From contig DATEMU010000014.1 in assembly GCA_035275405.1 (NCBI GenBank), positions 225,937 to 289,936 on the forward strand: a stretch of DNA of 64,000 nucleotides, read 5' to 3'. Positions 33,660-42,180 of this stretch are shown in pieces (positions within the stretch are counted from its first letter, which is position 1; every line of letters starts with the position of its first letter). Under the pieces are notes generated by a model. It ran no database searches, was not told where the DNA came from, and saw only the letters and a program-made list of their open reading frames with translations. The stretch is from Phycisphaerae bacterium (GTDB lineage Bacteria > Planctomycetota > Phycisphaerae > UBA1845 > UTPLA1). The position numbers and the translations under genes are program-made.

Positions 33660-33760
33660 TTTCGCCGCATAGGTTGCGGTGATTATATAAGCGATTCGCC
33701 GCACGAGTCAAGTTATTTGCCGCACGGCGTGCGGTGATTAGAGGCCCTATTCGCCGCACG
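33660..33760 (-). promoter_or_regulatory. fic promoter with four-copy operator array
   Basis: Read on the minus strand, TTGACT (33711-33706) and TATAAT (33687-33682) are separated by 18 bases, a near-consensus sigma-70 promoter. The word CGTGCGGCGAAT (plus strand ATTCGCCGCACG) occurs at 33694-33705 inside the spacer and 33749-33760, with one-mismatch ATTTGCCGCACG at 33715-33726 and TTTCGCCGCA at 33660-33669. The copies start 34, 21 and 34 bases apart. TGCGGTGATTA at 33675 and 33730 are related inverted words. The arrangement implies cooperative repression. Confidence 0.7.
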
Positions 33761-33903
33761 CTGCGCGGCCGGTCAGCAAATACTAAGCCGAATCCCCACC
33801 TACTCCTCGTGCATGACGCTTTAAGCTCGATTCCTACACCGCTAAGGGGTCCCGACACTTTACCCCTTGCGAGCCTTTGTACGCCGAAACGAGAATCTGT
33901 CCC

Positions 33904-34872
33904 CTATCGACGACTTAGAAGTCGGGGATCGCAGATGAGATGTCCTCTATGCAGAAGAACATTAGGCCCGAGCCTGTACTTGAACCTATGGAGAGATCGT
34001 TCCTCGCTTCCGCCGAGATTTACCCATCGTACACCATCGCTCGCCGCTGCACCGAAAAAATCTGCATAGACAGCACGAGTGGACACGCGTGCTCCAGGCG
34101 GTACAAGGCACGTCCAGAACTGCGCCTGATCCTCGCCCACTTTATCGCCACAGGCAAATCCGATCGCTTTGCCATCGCATTCATAGATGAACGCATACCG
34201 ATAGCGAGCAAAACGTCCCTCTCCAAGCCAATAGAAGTAGTACGGTCGTAATTCCCACTCGTTCCATGCTGGGTGTCGATCGAGAAACCACGCCAACCAT
34301 TCATCGAACAGTCGCGATACCAACTGCTCGTCGGGAGCCTCCGCTCGCCGACGAAGCAAGACGTCCGGCCTGTTTGCAATTCCGCTCTTCGATACATCCA
34401 ACACCACTTCGGGGAACGTCTGCTCGTCGCTGCGGGCGGTCGGATGCCAACACTCGTCAGTGGAGTACGGGCGAAACGCCCCACTCGCCGTGACCAACTC
34501 CTCGGCTTCTACCTCACCGACGTTTTTCATTATTACGAGATAGCCGAGATCGCGCACCAGTCGAGGAACGAAATGACGAAGGTGCGGAACCAGAGGATTC
34601 GCACATGGCCGCATCAGCACAATTACCGGTCGGTCTCCCTCAGCGCGAACCGTCTGAGGAGCACACCCAATGCACCAACACACTCCTCCATCAGCCAGAC
34701 CCCACACACACTCCCCGCGAAGTGCCGCCTCATAGTACGAGACGTGGCAGCCATAAGGCTCAATCTCCTTCGGCAATCGTAGATTCGGGATCGTATCAGG
34801 TCGGCGGATTTCAAATCCATGCGACCTGAGCCACTGAGCGACCATCGGCAAGTGCGGCGATGCTCGTTCCAC
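33904..34872 (-). CDS. GNAT-like protein at the end of an ABC-transporter operon
   Basis: A 322-residue protein. The C-terminal half (RPYYFYWLGEGRFARYRYAF, GKAIGFACGDKV, VRWVNLGGSEERSLHRFKYR) resembles the tail of GNAT-fold acyltransferases such as the DUF2156/lysylphosphatidylglycerol-synthase C-terminal type, where the W-x-N-L-G-x-S-E-x-x-S/G-L-x-x-F-K motif is usual. The start is placed at GTG 34872: GGGAGG stands 5 bases upstream, directly after the ABC ATPase stop. Longer starts lie inside the previous gene and lack ribosome-binding sites. It is the fifth gene of the XRE-SBP-permease-ATPase operon and may modify the transported compound. Substrate unknown. Confidence 0.65.
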   Translation of the reverse strand: MERASPHLPMVAQWLRSHGFEIRRPDTIPNLRLPKEIEPYGCHVSYYEAALRGECVWGLADGGVCWCIGCAPQTVRAEGDRPVIVLMRPCANPLVPHLRHFVPRLVRDLGYLVIMKNVGEVEAEELVTASGAFRPYSTDECWHPTARSDEQTFPEVVLDVSKSGIANRPDVLLRRRAEAPDEQLVSRLFDEWLAWFLDRHPAWNEWELRPYYFYWLGEGRFARYRYAFIYECDGKAIGFACGDKVGEDQAQFWTCLVPPGARVSTRAVYADFFGAAASDGVRWVNLGGSEERSLHRFKYRLGPNVLLHRGHLICDPRLLSRR

Positions 34873-34882
34873 GCCAACCTCC

Positions 34883-35632
34883 CTAGCGCGGCGAAGCGGT
34901 CGCATGTGTATCGCGCAGCACATCAATGATGTCTCGTCGAATAACTTGCAGAGCCGGATCGTCGGGCGAGCGTGGTACGTCTCCAGGCAGGAGGCGATCG
35001 TATTTTATCCCCTGTCCCATCGACAGAAGCACAATCCGTGTCCCATTTCGCAGCGCGTCATCAAGACTGTGGGAGACCATGACAATTGTTGACTCTTGGA
35101 TGCGCCGCCGTTCAACAAGTAAATCCAGAAGGTCAAGGCGACTAGGCAGGTCCAGGGACTCGCAGGGTTCGTCCAGCAGCCATAAATCAGCGCCGGAGAG
35201 AATCAGGCGGGCAAGTTCCACGCGCTTTTTCATTCCCGCCGAGAGTTCGTGCGGGAACCTACCGATGCAATTTGAAGCGTTCGCCTGCTCAAGTGCTTGT
35301 AGTGCATCCGCAAGACATTCTTTCTGATTCTGACCACGAATCCGGCGAGGCATCGCTGCATTGCCTTCCGATGACAACCAAGGAAGAAGTCCATCCTCCT
35401 GGAACATGAACCCAATGTCTCGTGCATTCACATGCACGGTTCCCGCCCACGGCTTCAAAAGGCAGGCCATTAGCCGTAATATTGTGCTTTTGCCCGTCCC
35501 GATACCACCCATGATAACGGTCCAGCTACCACGCTCAATTTGAAGATCGGTGTTCCGAAGTATGGGCGATGTCCGTTCGTAGCCGAACGTCACGCCGCGC
35601 AGTGCGACAGACTCATCATGCGTTGATTCCAT
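34883..35632 (-). CDS. ABC transporter ATP-binding protein (nitrate/sulfonate/taurine type)
   Basis: A 249-residue ATPase. MGGIGTGKSTILRLMACLL is Walker A, MFQEDGLLPWLS the Q-loop, LSAGMKKRVELARLIL the signature (LSAGM, from LSGGQ), LWLLDEPCESLD Walker B plus D-loop, and MVSHSLDDALR the switch histidine. The Q-loop E-D-x-L-L-P-W motif is that of SsuB/TauB/NrtD-type importers. The ATG at 35632 is 5 bp after the permease stop; the longer frame to 35848 runs inside the permease gene. It energises the permease encoded directly upstream. The signature deviation is mild and common in this family. Confidence 0.9.
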   Translation of the reverse strand: MESTHDESVALRGVTFGYERTSPILRNTDLQIERGSWTVIMGGIGTGKSTILRLMACLLKPWAGTVHVNARDIGFMFQEDGLLPWLSSEGNAAMPRRIRGQNQKECLADALQALEQANASNCIGRFPHELSAGMKKRVELARLILSGADLWLLDEPCESLDLPSRLDLLDLLVERRRIQESTIVMVSHSLDDALRNGTRIVLLSMGQGIKYDRLLPGDVPRSPDDPALQVIRRDIIDVLRDTHATASPR

Positions 35633-35637
35633 TGTGT

Positions 35638-36432
35638 TTACCGTAGAAAAAGCCACGCACCATATCTCCGGGCTACAAGGACCCGCGCGATTGCGATAAT
35701 TGAGCGATCCAATGCGATAGCAGTCATTGCGATCAGCAGGGCGGCGAGCAACATGACGGAGGTATTCCCCAGTGAGCGGCCCAGCATGAGAAGGGTACCC
35801 AAGCCTTGATCGATGCCAGCCATCTCGGCCGCCAGAACCGCCATCCACCCAGCGAAGAAATTGAGCCTGAGCAACAGGAGCAACATTGGCGCCATGGAGG
35901 GAAACGTCACGAAGCGGAGAACCTGCATAGGGGATGCCCCCATGACAGCCAGAATTTCAAAATACCTCTGACGAACATTAGTAGCCAAGTAATAGGCAAC
36001 GATTGCCGCGACGAATACGGACCCAAGCGCAACTGTGAGGAGGCATGTAACCTCACCGATGCCAGTGAGAATCATAAAAAACGGCATCCAGATGATGGGC
36101 GCTAGTGGAGCGAGCAATAGAAAAATCGCATTCAGGCGACGGCCAAAATACGGAAACTGAGAAGCAACGACGCCGACCATCACTCCGTTAGCAAAGCCGA
36201 CCACCGTGCCCAGGACAACCCTCGCGAACGTATACGCAAGCGAGTTCCCGATTCCAATTGCGTAGGGTTGGCCCGAGTCGGCAAACCTCCAAAGAGGAAA
36301 AGCGGGGCTGTGCGCGATGAACGAGAACGCGTCGCCGATTGTGCGGTAATGTGCCATTGCCGCGACAACCGCGGCGACGATCATCGCAAACCACGCGAGT
36401 CGCTCCAATCGGTTCTTAAGGCGGGCTGTCAT
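35638..36432 (-). CDS. ABC transporter permease (SsuC/TauC type)
   Basis: A 264-residue inner-membrane permease with about six hydrophobic segments, the first at WFAMIVAAVVAAMA and later ones at IFLLLAPLAPIIWMPFFMIL, SVFVAAIVAYYLA and VMLLAALLIAMTAIA. The cytoplasmic EAA loop reads ILAVMGASPMQVLRFVTFPS, which docks to the ATPase. The start overlaps the substrate-binding protein stop (ATGA, 36429-36432). Together with its neighbours it should form an importer of the nitrate/sulfonate/thiamine-precursor class. Confidence 0.9.
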   Translation of the reverse strand: MTARLKNRLERLAWFAMIVAAVVAAMAHYRTIGDAFSFIAHSPAFPLWRFADSGQPYAIGIGNSLAYTFARVVLGTVVGFANGVMVGVVASQFPYFGRRLNAIFLLLAPLAPIIWMPFFMILTGIGEVTCLLTVALGSVFVAAIVAYYLATNVRQRYFEILAVMGASPMQVLRFVTFPSMAPMLLLLLRLNFFAGWMAVLAAEMAGIDQGLGTLLMLGRSLGNTSVMLLAALLIAMTAIALDRSIIAIARVLVARRYGAWLFLR

Positions 36433-37442
36433 GGGACGGTTCCGTACTTCTTCTTCAGGGTAGCGAATAGCTCTGGGTTCTCCTTAATGACTTCTTCTAG
36501 CAGCGAAAAGTCAAACAGCCGATCATCGGCAGGGGCTGGAATGTAGCCAAGTTTGACAAGGAATTGACTCTTGGCGATTACGAAACCCTTGAGCCCGCGA
36601 ATATCGATCGCTGGAAATTGCGATTGCACCGCTTTCATCAGTTCTTCGGGCGGCATTTTGTAAAACGGCTGGGCAATTCGCTGCGATACCGTTGACAGAT
36701 CTGACTCGATATCATGTTGCGCCTGGACCATTTGCCGAATCAGCGCCTTGAGCACGACGCGATCGTTACGGATATGCGACTCGGTCGTAACCAAGACACA
36801 GTCCGGATGATCTGTGTGCCATAGACCTTCCCCCGTCGCGAGCCGATTCATTCCCTCTGAAACAAGCTGAGAAACAAAAGGCTCGACATGGGTTATCGCG
36901 TCAACCTTCCCGCTTCGGAGTGCGGTCAAGGACTCGAATGGGTCTGTAAAGTAGATGAGTTCAACCTGTCCGACGAGCCCGGCTTGCTCAAGAGTGCCAT
37001 AAGCGAGCGCCTCAAGAGTGTCTCCGCGATATGTCCCGATTTTGCGGCCCTTCAGCGATGTTAGGTCATGGATGTCGGCCCTACCGACAAGCGCGAGGCC
37101 GTTCATTCCGCTTCCAGCAATGATTCTGAGTGGTTTGCCGCTCCCGTAGGCAGCCGCGACGTTCGTGAACGGCGTAACGCTGGCGATCGGACCGCCCGCG
37201 CTGGCCAGCGCGACGGCGTGGTCGGCAGGATTTCCGATGTACTTAAGGGTGATGTGCACTCCGTTCTTTGCTCGGGCCGATCCTTGCGCCTGTTCTGAGG
37301 CGAGGAGTAGTGGAAGATTGCAGTATCCTACACAGCGGGCCACAGTGATCGTTTCAGCCTCGCGACTGACCGACGCACGCCAAATAAACGCAGCCGCCAG
37401 ACCAACAACAAGGACGCAGGCCAAGGAAATCAGTTTTTTCAT
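36429..37442 (-). CDS. ABC transporter substrate-binding protein (NMT1/SsuA-like)
   Basis: A 337-residue exported solute-binding protein. MKKLISLACVLVVGLAAAFI is an N-terminal hydrophobic signal or anchor without a lipobox cysteine. The mature part has the NMT1/THI5/SsuA pattern: VARCVGYCNLPLLLASEQ, GSGMNGLALVGRADIHDL, LKGRKIGTYRGDTLEALAYG and VDAITHVEPFVSQL. Family ligands include nitrate, sulfonates, taurine and pyrimidine thiamine precursors; which one applies here cannot be read. Its start overlaps the stop of the XRE regulator gene (37439-37442). Confidence 0.85.
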   Translation of the reverse strand: MKKLISLACVLVVGLAAAFIWRASVSREAETITVARCVGYCNLPLLLASEQAQGSARAKNGVHITLKYIGNPADHAVALASAGGPIASVTPFTNVAAAYGSGKPLRIIAGSGMNGLALVGRADIHDLTSLKGRKIGTYRGDTLEALAYGTLEQAGLVGQVELIYFTDPFESLTALRSGKVDAITHVEPFVSQLVSEGMNRLATGEGLWHTDHPDCVLVTTESHIRNDRVVLKALIRQMVQAQHDIESDLSTVSQRIAQPFYKMPPEELMKAVQSQFPAIDIRGLKGFVIAKSQFLVKLGYIPAPADDRLFDFSLLEEVIKENPELFATLKKKYGTVP

Positions 37443-38296
37443 TTCGTTCTGTCCTTCGCTGGCCCACTCGACCGGCCACTTTCGTTGGAATCATGTCCAA
37501 GAAACTCGACGAGTCCCTGAAACGACGTGGAACGTTGGCTTGGTTTTTTCTTAGCCTCGAATTTCATTGTTGGGAGCAGAAGGCCACACTCCTGTACCAG
37601 CCAGTAGTCCAAGTCGGCTTGAAACCGATGCCCCGCAGGAGTCCACCAGCACTTTCCCGGTTCGATTTCGACCTCCACCCAAACGCACGAGTCCTCGAGC
37701 GATTCAGTATCCTTTCGGAAGTAGATCGCCGCGTCGTACGCGCGCAGAAACGCGAAATCGCTGGGAGACGGCGCCGTAATCAGTAAGTAATGGATGTTCC
37801 TGACGCACTCTTGGCGCCCGGAGGTTCGAGCCTCTTGATAAATTAGCCTCGCCCCTTGCCGGTGATTTGATTGCCATCGGTCGTCAGTTCCTTCGGAGGG
37901 TAAAACCCCGGCCACGTACGTAATCGCGATTCCATCGGCCGCGAGATCAACCAGCTTCTTTGGTATTTCCGTGTTGTCCGGCACGATGGATCGCTGCGCC
38001 ACTACGACAATGTGGTCCCCGCGCTCGGCGTGGCTCAAGAGGTTGAGGAAGGGCTCCGCAGGTTCCGGCCTGAAGCTCTTCCGCCACGATTCGCGATCGG
38101 TCTCTTGCTGAAGAACGTCTACCGGAACGTTGTAAAGTTTGGCAAGTACTTGAACCTCGTCGGGGCGAACCGATCGCCGATCGAGTTCCAGATCCCCCAA
38201 GGTGCTCTTAGAAAAACGGCCTTGCGATTTGTCGGCGAGGTCTCGAAGCGGGGTATCTCCCCGTGCCTGACGGAGAATTTGGCCAGTCGTGCTCAT
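37439..38296 (-). CDS. XRE regulator with large C-terminal domain, first gene of ABC operon
   Basis: A 285-residue protein. The N-terminal helix-turn-helix is MSTTGQILRQARGDTPLRDL and the following ADKSQGRFSKSTLGDLELDR, then VQVLAKLYNVPVDVL. The C-terminal 200 residues are not recognised; IVVVAQRSIVPDNTEIPKKL and IHYLLITAPSPSDFAFLRAY look like an alpha/beta domain. TAGGAGCGTC before the ATG at 38296 fixes the start; the longer frame to 38407 is rejected. Being first in an operon with an importer suggests it senses the imported ligand or its product. Palindromes at 38401-38445 in the divergent promoter are candidate operators. Confidence 0.8.
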   Translation of the reverse strand: MSTTGQILRQARGDTPLRDLADKSQGRFSKSTLGDLELDRRSVRPDEVQVLAKLYNVPVDVLQQETDRESWRKSFRPEPAEPFLNLLSHAERGDHIVVVAQRSIVPDNTEIPKKLVDLAADGIAITYVAGVLPSEGTDDRWQSNHRQGARLIYQEARTSGRQECVRNIHYLLITAPSPSDFAFLRAYDAAIYFRKDTESLEDSCVWVEVEIEPGKCWWTPAGHRFQADLDYWLVQECGLLLPTMKFEAKKKPSQRSTSFQGLVEFLGHDSNESGRSSGPAKDRTK

Positions 38297-38394
38297 GACG
38301 CTCCTAGATTCAGGGGACCACCAAGCTTCCGGTATTAGGATACCGCCCCTGGACCGGTCCGGCAACGGCCTAGGAAAATTGTATTTTTTTACTA

Positions 38395-38445
38395 TTGACT
38401 TGGCCATGGACGGCCAGGATACTTTATTGGACGTGTCCTAGGACA
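38395..38445 (+). promoter_or_regulatory. Promoter and palindromes upstream of the small membrane protein gene
   Basis: TTGACT (38395-38400) and GATACT (38418-38423) are spaced by 17 bases. The spacer holds TGGCCATGGACGGCCA, an imperfect palindrome, and TGTCCTAGGACA at 38434-38445 is a perfect 12-bp palindrome near the expected transcription start. The latter would be well placed for repression by the divergent XRE protein. Confidence 0.6.
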
Positions 38446-38493
38446 GCCACGGACGCAGCCGGTTGGACGGCTCCCGTTTTTTGGAGGTGAGCA

Positions 38494-38688
38494 ATGCACC
38501 CTTCCCCCCTTTTTCCACTCGTGATCGCGGCAGGCGAGCACGCCGCAGGAGTTCCCGTCAGTCTTGGCTGGTGGGCGGCCGGCGTAACGGTCGCGCTGAT
38601 CGCGATGGTCTTGATCATTCCCAAGCTCATCCGGCGACGGGTGCAAGAAGAAGTCGATGACGCGATCAATCGAAGGTTTCGGCGATGA
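38494..38688 (+). CDS. Small single-span membrane protein, 64 aa
   Basis: A 64-residue protein with one strong hydrophobic stretch (WWAAGVTVALIAMVLIIP) followed by a basic/acidic tail (KLIRRRVQEEVDDAINRRFR), so it is predicted to sit in the inner membrane with a cytoplasmic amphipathic C-terminus. GGAGGTGAGCA before the ATG is an excellent ribosome-binding site. The stop overlaps the next start (ATGA, 38685). It may partner the zinc-ribbon protein that follows. No known family. Confidence 0.75.
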   Translation: MHPSPLFPLVIAAGEHAAGVPVSLGWWAAGVTVALIAMVLIIPKLIRRRVQEEVDDAINRRFRR

Positions 38689-39044
38689 AGGAGCATGTTG
38701 TGCGTTTTAGCGGTGCAGCGGAGCACAATCCAAATAGGAGCGAAGATATCATGCACGAAGAAGATCAATTCGCACAAGACGACATGGGTCTTTCGTTGAA
38801 GACTTGCGCAGAGTGCCGAAGCCGCTGTTTGCCGAATGCTTCGGTTTGCTTGACCTGCGGGAAGTGGCTCCTAAAAACAATGAGTCCTGAGAAATTCAAT
38901 GAAATTCGGACAAGCCTTAATAACGCCGAATTGCAGGTCGCGCGACAGCAGGAACAGATTGAGCTTCTTCAACGCCAGATGGCTGCCTTTACGCGCACCA
39001 ACCCCAAAAACGCGGAAGCCAATTTTACTCATAGCATCAAGTAA
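38685..39044 (+). CDS. Zinc-ribbon plus coiled-coil protein, 119 aa
   Basis: A 119-residue soluble protein. CAECRSRCLPNASVCLTCG (residues about 41-59) gives C-x2-C ... C-x2-C, a zinc ribbon. It is followed by helical coiled coil (EIRTSLNNAELQVARQQEQI, LLQRQMAAF). Coupled by ATGA to the small membrane protein, with which it may form a membrane-bound unit. An internal ATG at residue 23 is an alternative start. Function unknown; the pair resembles small two-gene defence or toxin modules in layout only. Confidence 0.7.
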   Translation: MKEHVVRFSGAAEHNPNRSEDIMHEEDQFAQDDMGLSLKTCAECRSRCLPNASVCLTCGKWLLKTMSPEKFNEIRTSLNNAELQVARQQEQIELLQRQMAAFTRTNPKNAEANFTHSIK

Positions 39045-39749
39045 TGATAGGATGCCCGCAGATTTAGTCGTTCGAGTCTAACCAAACTCCGCGTGACGGT
39101 TTCAATTAATCAATCTCCCGCCGAAGTCCCTCTCGCCCTCTTGGCCGCACTCCATCCCCTCCGAGCAGGTGGTTTTCGCGCAACGCCGATAGACGGCTTC
39201 TGCCGTGAACGCGTATCCGTGACCTGTCGGGTTTGCAACTTTCACGGTTTCACTCAACCTCTCGCTATGCCGCCTTTTCAAACACCAGCCAGAAAACCGC
39301 CCGGATCGACCGAAAAACGAGGTTTCGATCGTCGGGTTTAGCGCGATGGCGGGCGTAGCGGGCCCCCGCTAGTTCAAGGGTCGTAGCGAAACTGGCCGCC
39401 CCACAGGTTAACGCGAATCGCCCGGACGGAGACGTTCGGGCGTTGGCGTTTTTACGCCAATCTTGGCAAGGGTTTACGCGCGATCGCGAGGCGGGCCGGG
39501 TCTCTGAGGTAGCAACGGGCGAACGCCCGTTTAGCGCGACCAGGCAAACCGCCGCCCCGTAGTCGGCGAAAGTCTCGGAGTCTCTGGCCTGTTTGGATCG
39601 CCGGGTTATAGGGGGGTTGGGTTCGGTGGAGCGCACTAGACTACCCTTGAGCGGTTAACCGAATTTGGCCTGCGGTCATCGTCGGGCTCGTTTCTTTACT
39701 AGATTCTCTATCAGAGATGGGGAATCTCTACTACTGAGGATCGGTTGTG
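39045..39749. other. 705-bp gene-free stretch
   Basis: No gene is supported on either strand. The middle (39300-39650) is very GC-rich with short CGGGCG/CGCCCG inverted words; the minus-strand frame across it lacks a ribosome-binding site and any recognisable sequence. The last 100 bases become AT-richer and must hold the promoter for the gene at 39750. GAGGATC at 39737 is the only ribosome-binding site candidate. Confidence 0.4.
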
Positions 39750-40784
39750 ATGGTTGAAATAGAAGACAAGTTAGCCAGCATCGACGAAATGGAAAGCGGC
39801 CGCCCTGAAAGATTCTCCGACGAGACCGCAACGGGTGAAACCAATCAGGAACTTCGAGGACCGCGACGGATCTCGATTGCGGCGCGATTCGATCCTGATC
39901 CCAACAGTTTCGATTGGGTTCGGCGGCTCTATTCTGACTATGCCCACTGGATTAAGGCTCCAGAGATAAAGTCCTCCGATGTGATCTCCTTGTGCCAGGT
40001 GAATCCTAGGGCGAAAGATCAAGTTATTAGAAACATTCGTGAAGCCGATATTTTTGTCATCGACCTTTTCGAAGATTATCACCAAACGCTCGATTCCCTC
40101 AAAAAGATGGCACCGGATCAAAAGCGCCCGCTTGAGTCACTGGCAGCTGCTAATCGGCTTGACCGCGAGGAAATCGTAAACTTCCTTGCTGATGAGCGGC
40201 GCGTTGCCGTCCTACGGTCGATTGTGCCAATTATCGAAGACCTAACCAAACAAGCAACGGTCGTACATGATGGCGCCCTTCACCGATTCGAACACAGCGC
40301 ACTAGTTGATTTGGACAAGATTGGCGATCTCGGTGAGCAAGATCTAAAGGAACTCATCGTGCGGTTTACCGTGCTGTTCAGTGACGCCCTGAATCCGGAA
40401 GTGAGGGCAAGGGCCATTGAGTCAGTAATATCCTCCCGTTGTTATGGCTCGCGAGGTCATGTCGCGATGGAAGTTCTTGAGTTAGCAACGGCACACGACA
40501 TGGTCTTCGACCGTGGTTCTGACCGCGCGATGAACCGGTTGATCGAAGCAGATAATCGGCTTCATGAACACTTGGAGGCGATCAACCTAAGGGGCCTTCA
40601 GCGACCAAGACGGGGCATCCGCCAGCAAGACTCTCGCGATGTTCTCGGCGTTCAGGCGGCCGATATCGCGGCAGGCTTCGCGAGGAAGCGTTTTGAGGAC
40701 TTTTTTCAGGGCGACACGACAGTTGCGGCAAAACGGCTCAGGGAAGAGTTCGCACATGTCTTGTTGAACACGAAGTGGCTCTGA
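39750..40784 (+). CDS. Unknown protein, 344 aa, paired with nuclease-like gene
   Basis: I do not recognise this protein. It opens with an acidic segment (IEDKLASIDEMESGRP), then RRISIAARFDPDPNSFDWVR, and is largely helical afterwards (LTKQATVVHDGALHRFEHSA). The end, DVLGVQAADIAAGFARKRFE, resembles the G-x-Q-x-A-D-x-x-A motif near the end of DUF3800 proteins, but the D-x-S-G motif expected at their start is missing. GTG at 39747 or ATG at 39750 could start it. The next gene follows after 58 bp in the same direction and encodes a nuclease-like protein. AT-richer composition suggests imported cargo. Confidence 0.65.
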   Translation: MVEIEDKLASIDEMESGRPERFSDETATGETNQELRGPRRISIAARFDPDPNSFDWVRRLYSDYAHWIKAPEIKSSDVISLCQVNPRAKDQVIRNIREADIFVIDLFEDYHQTLDSLKKMAPDQKRPLESLAAANRLDREEIVNFLADERRVAVLRSIVPIIEDLTKQATVVHDGALHRFEHSALVDLDKIGDLGEQDLKELIVRFTVLFSDALNPEVRARAIESVISSRCYGSRGHVAMEVLELATAHDMVFDRGSDRAMNRLIEADNRLHEHLEAINLRGLQRPRRGIRQQDSRDVLGVQAADIAAGFARKRFEDFFQGDTTVAAKRLREEFAHVLLNTKWL

Positions 40785-40842
40785 GGGAAGGCAGGGACCA
40801 ATCTCTTTTTTATCACTCGGAGTGTGTAAGATTGTTAGTCGT

Positions 40843-41775
40843 ATGCCAAGAAGAACGAACGAATTTCAGGCACTCGTTTTCACACTAACACGACAGCTCC
40901 AACCTCTCGGAGCCAGAGTCATAGAGTCTGGTTTGCTCACTGATAAGACTAATGGCTCCCCACGAGAAGTCGACATCGTCGTTGAGGTTAGGTCAGGTCC
41001 TCACCTAGTACTGCTTTGCCTTGAGTGCTACTCGGGACAACGACCAGCGACGGTTGAATGGGTCGAACGAATGCACGGAAAGCACCAAGCGTTGAATACA
41101 AACAAGCTAGTCTTGGTGTCAAGACGAGGATTCTCTCGCTCGGCAGCTAGGACTGCTCGCTCATACGGCCATGAGGCGCTCAAGGTCTGTGACGCGGTGT
41201 CACTCGATTGGAAGTCGTGCGTAGATACAATTCCCCATCTCGGGGTCAGGGCAACTATTCTCCCACAAATTCGCAAGGTCTTGATCGATGTTCCCGAGCC
41301 AGATCGTCAACGAGCACAGTCAATAGTCAACTTTCGGCAGCTCACTCTGCGTGAGCCGGGCGGATGTCAGCCCATTGTGCTTTGGAAATATGTAGAGTGC
41401 CTGCTTCACGAACAGCGATTTACGGACGACGTTGTACGAGCACTCCCGCCAAACAAGAAAACGTTGCTCAAAGGAACAATTGCCTTGAAGTCGGGCTGCG
41501 AAGTTATCGACGCCGAGGTTGGAGCGTTTCCGATCCGGTCAATATACTTCGAAGCAGAGGCAGAACTTGTTGAATCATCGTTTCCAATTGAGCGATACGC
41601 GTTCGGCGAACAAGTAAAAGTAGCGCTTGGGCGAGGAAAAATTAACCAATTCCCTATCACCATGTCTGTTGCACATGAGAAGGGAGGCGAGCCCAGCGTA
41701 CGAGTTCATCTGCAATCAACGAGTGGCGATAAACAGTTAGAACTCCTAAGTGGCCGTCTAGTCGCAGAGCCATGA
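40843..41775 (+). CDS. Restriction-endonuclease-like protein with altered catalytic Lys
   Basis: A 310-residue protein. The N-terminal 130 residues read as a PD-(D/E)XK nuclease fold: NEFQALVFTLTRQL (helix 1), SPREVDIVVEVRS (strand with D), VLLCLECYSGQRPATVEWVE (E, and Y in place of the catalytic K), KHQALNTNKLVLVSRRGFSR. Relatives often have E-C-K or E-C-R at this site. The C-terminal 170 residues are beta-rich and unknown. Either the lysine has moved or the enzyme is inactive and binds DNA only. The start is ATG 40843; a GTG at 40822 is also in frame. It is probably co-transcribed with the upstream unknown gene. Confidence 0.65.
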   Translation: MPRRTNEFQALVFTLTRQLQPLGARVIESGLLTDKTNGSPREVDIVVEVRSGPHLVLLCLECYSGQRPATVEWVERMHGKHQALNTNKLVLVSRRGFSRSAARTARSYGHEALKVCDAVSLDWKSCVDTIPHLGVRATILPQIRKVLIDVPEPDRQRAQSIVNFRQLTLREPGGCQPIVLWKYVECLLHEQRFTDDVVRALPPNKKTLLKGTIALKSGCEVIDAEVGAFPIRSIYFEAEAELVESSFPIERYAFGEQVKVALGRGKINQFPITMSVAHEKGGEPSVRVHLQSTSGDKQLELLSGRLVAEP

Positions 41776-41843
41776 TTTGAGTGACAACCGCCCCCTGTAC
41801 GCGACAGTTTCACTCCTTCCTTTTCTGATCCTCGCAGCATTTC

Positions 41844-41874
41844 CCGGACACTACCGTTTCAAACGGCATAAGTA
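41844..41874 (+). promoter_or_regulatory. Bipartite promoter-like motif, copy 1 (recombinase operon)
   Basis: CCGGACA at 41844-41850 is followed after exactly 11 bases by AACGGCATAAGTA (41862-41874). The same layout occurs at 58862 and 61791. It lies 66 bp upstream of the recombinase-operon start at 41941. Confidence 0.6.
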
Positions 41875-41940
41875 TCAGGCATACCCCGACCGACCGGGCA
41901 GTTATGACGACGGCCCGCTACGGCGAGGAGGAGTCTGTCG

Positions 41941-42180
41941 ATGCCGAAACCTCTGCCGCAACTCGTTCTTTCGCCCGCTGACTGCCACCGCGAGGTCGCA
42001 TCGATCCTTGCCCGGGGCGTTGTCCGATGGCGAAAACAAGTCAAGTTAGGCCATTTCGCTACGGACTCCGAAGCGGAAAAACCCCCAAAAACCGGCCTTG
42101 CAACCTGTTTTGAGACGCCGCTCAGTGGGTCTCTAAATACCCGCGGGTTACGCCTGCGGGAGGACGGAGACGACGCATGA
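41941..42180 (+). CDS. Small protein opening the recombinase operon, 79 aa
   Basis: A 79-residue protein (MPKPLPQLVLSPADCHREVA, then SILARGVVRWRKQVK and a low-complexity tail). GAGGAG stands about 9 bases upstream and the stop overlaps the DUF2924 start (ATGA, 42177-42180). Position and coupling support it; no domain is recognised. Small ORFs of this kind commonly precede DUF2924-recombinase pairs, and this could be a DNA-binding accessory or regulator of integration. Confidence 0.6.
   Translation: MPKPLPQLVLSPADCHREVASILARGVVRWRKQVKLGHFATDSEAEKPPKTGLATCFETPLSGSLNTRGLRLREDGDDA

Noticed and set aside
39265..39636. 123-codon minus-strand frame
   Set aside because: Very GC-rich with no start signal and no similarity that I recognise; treated as non-coding.
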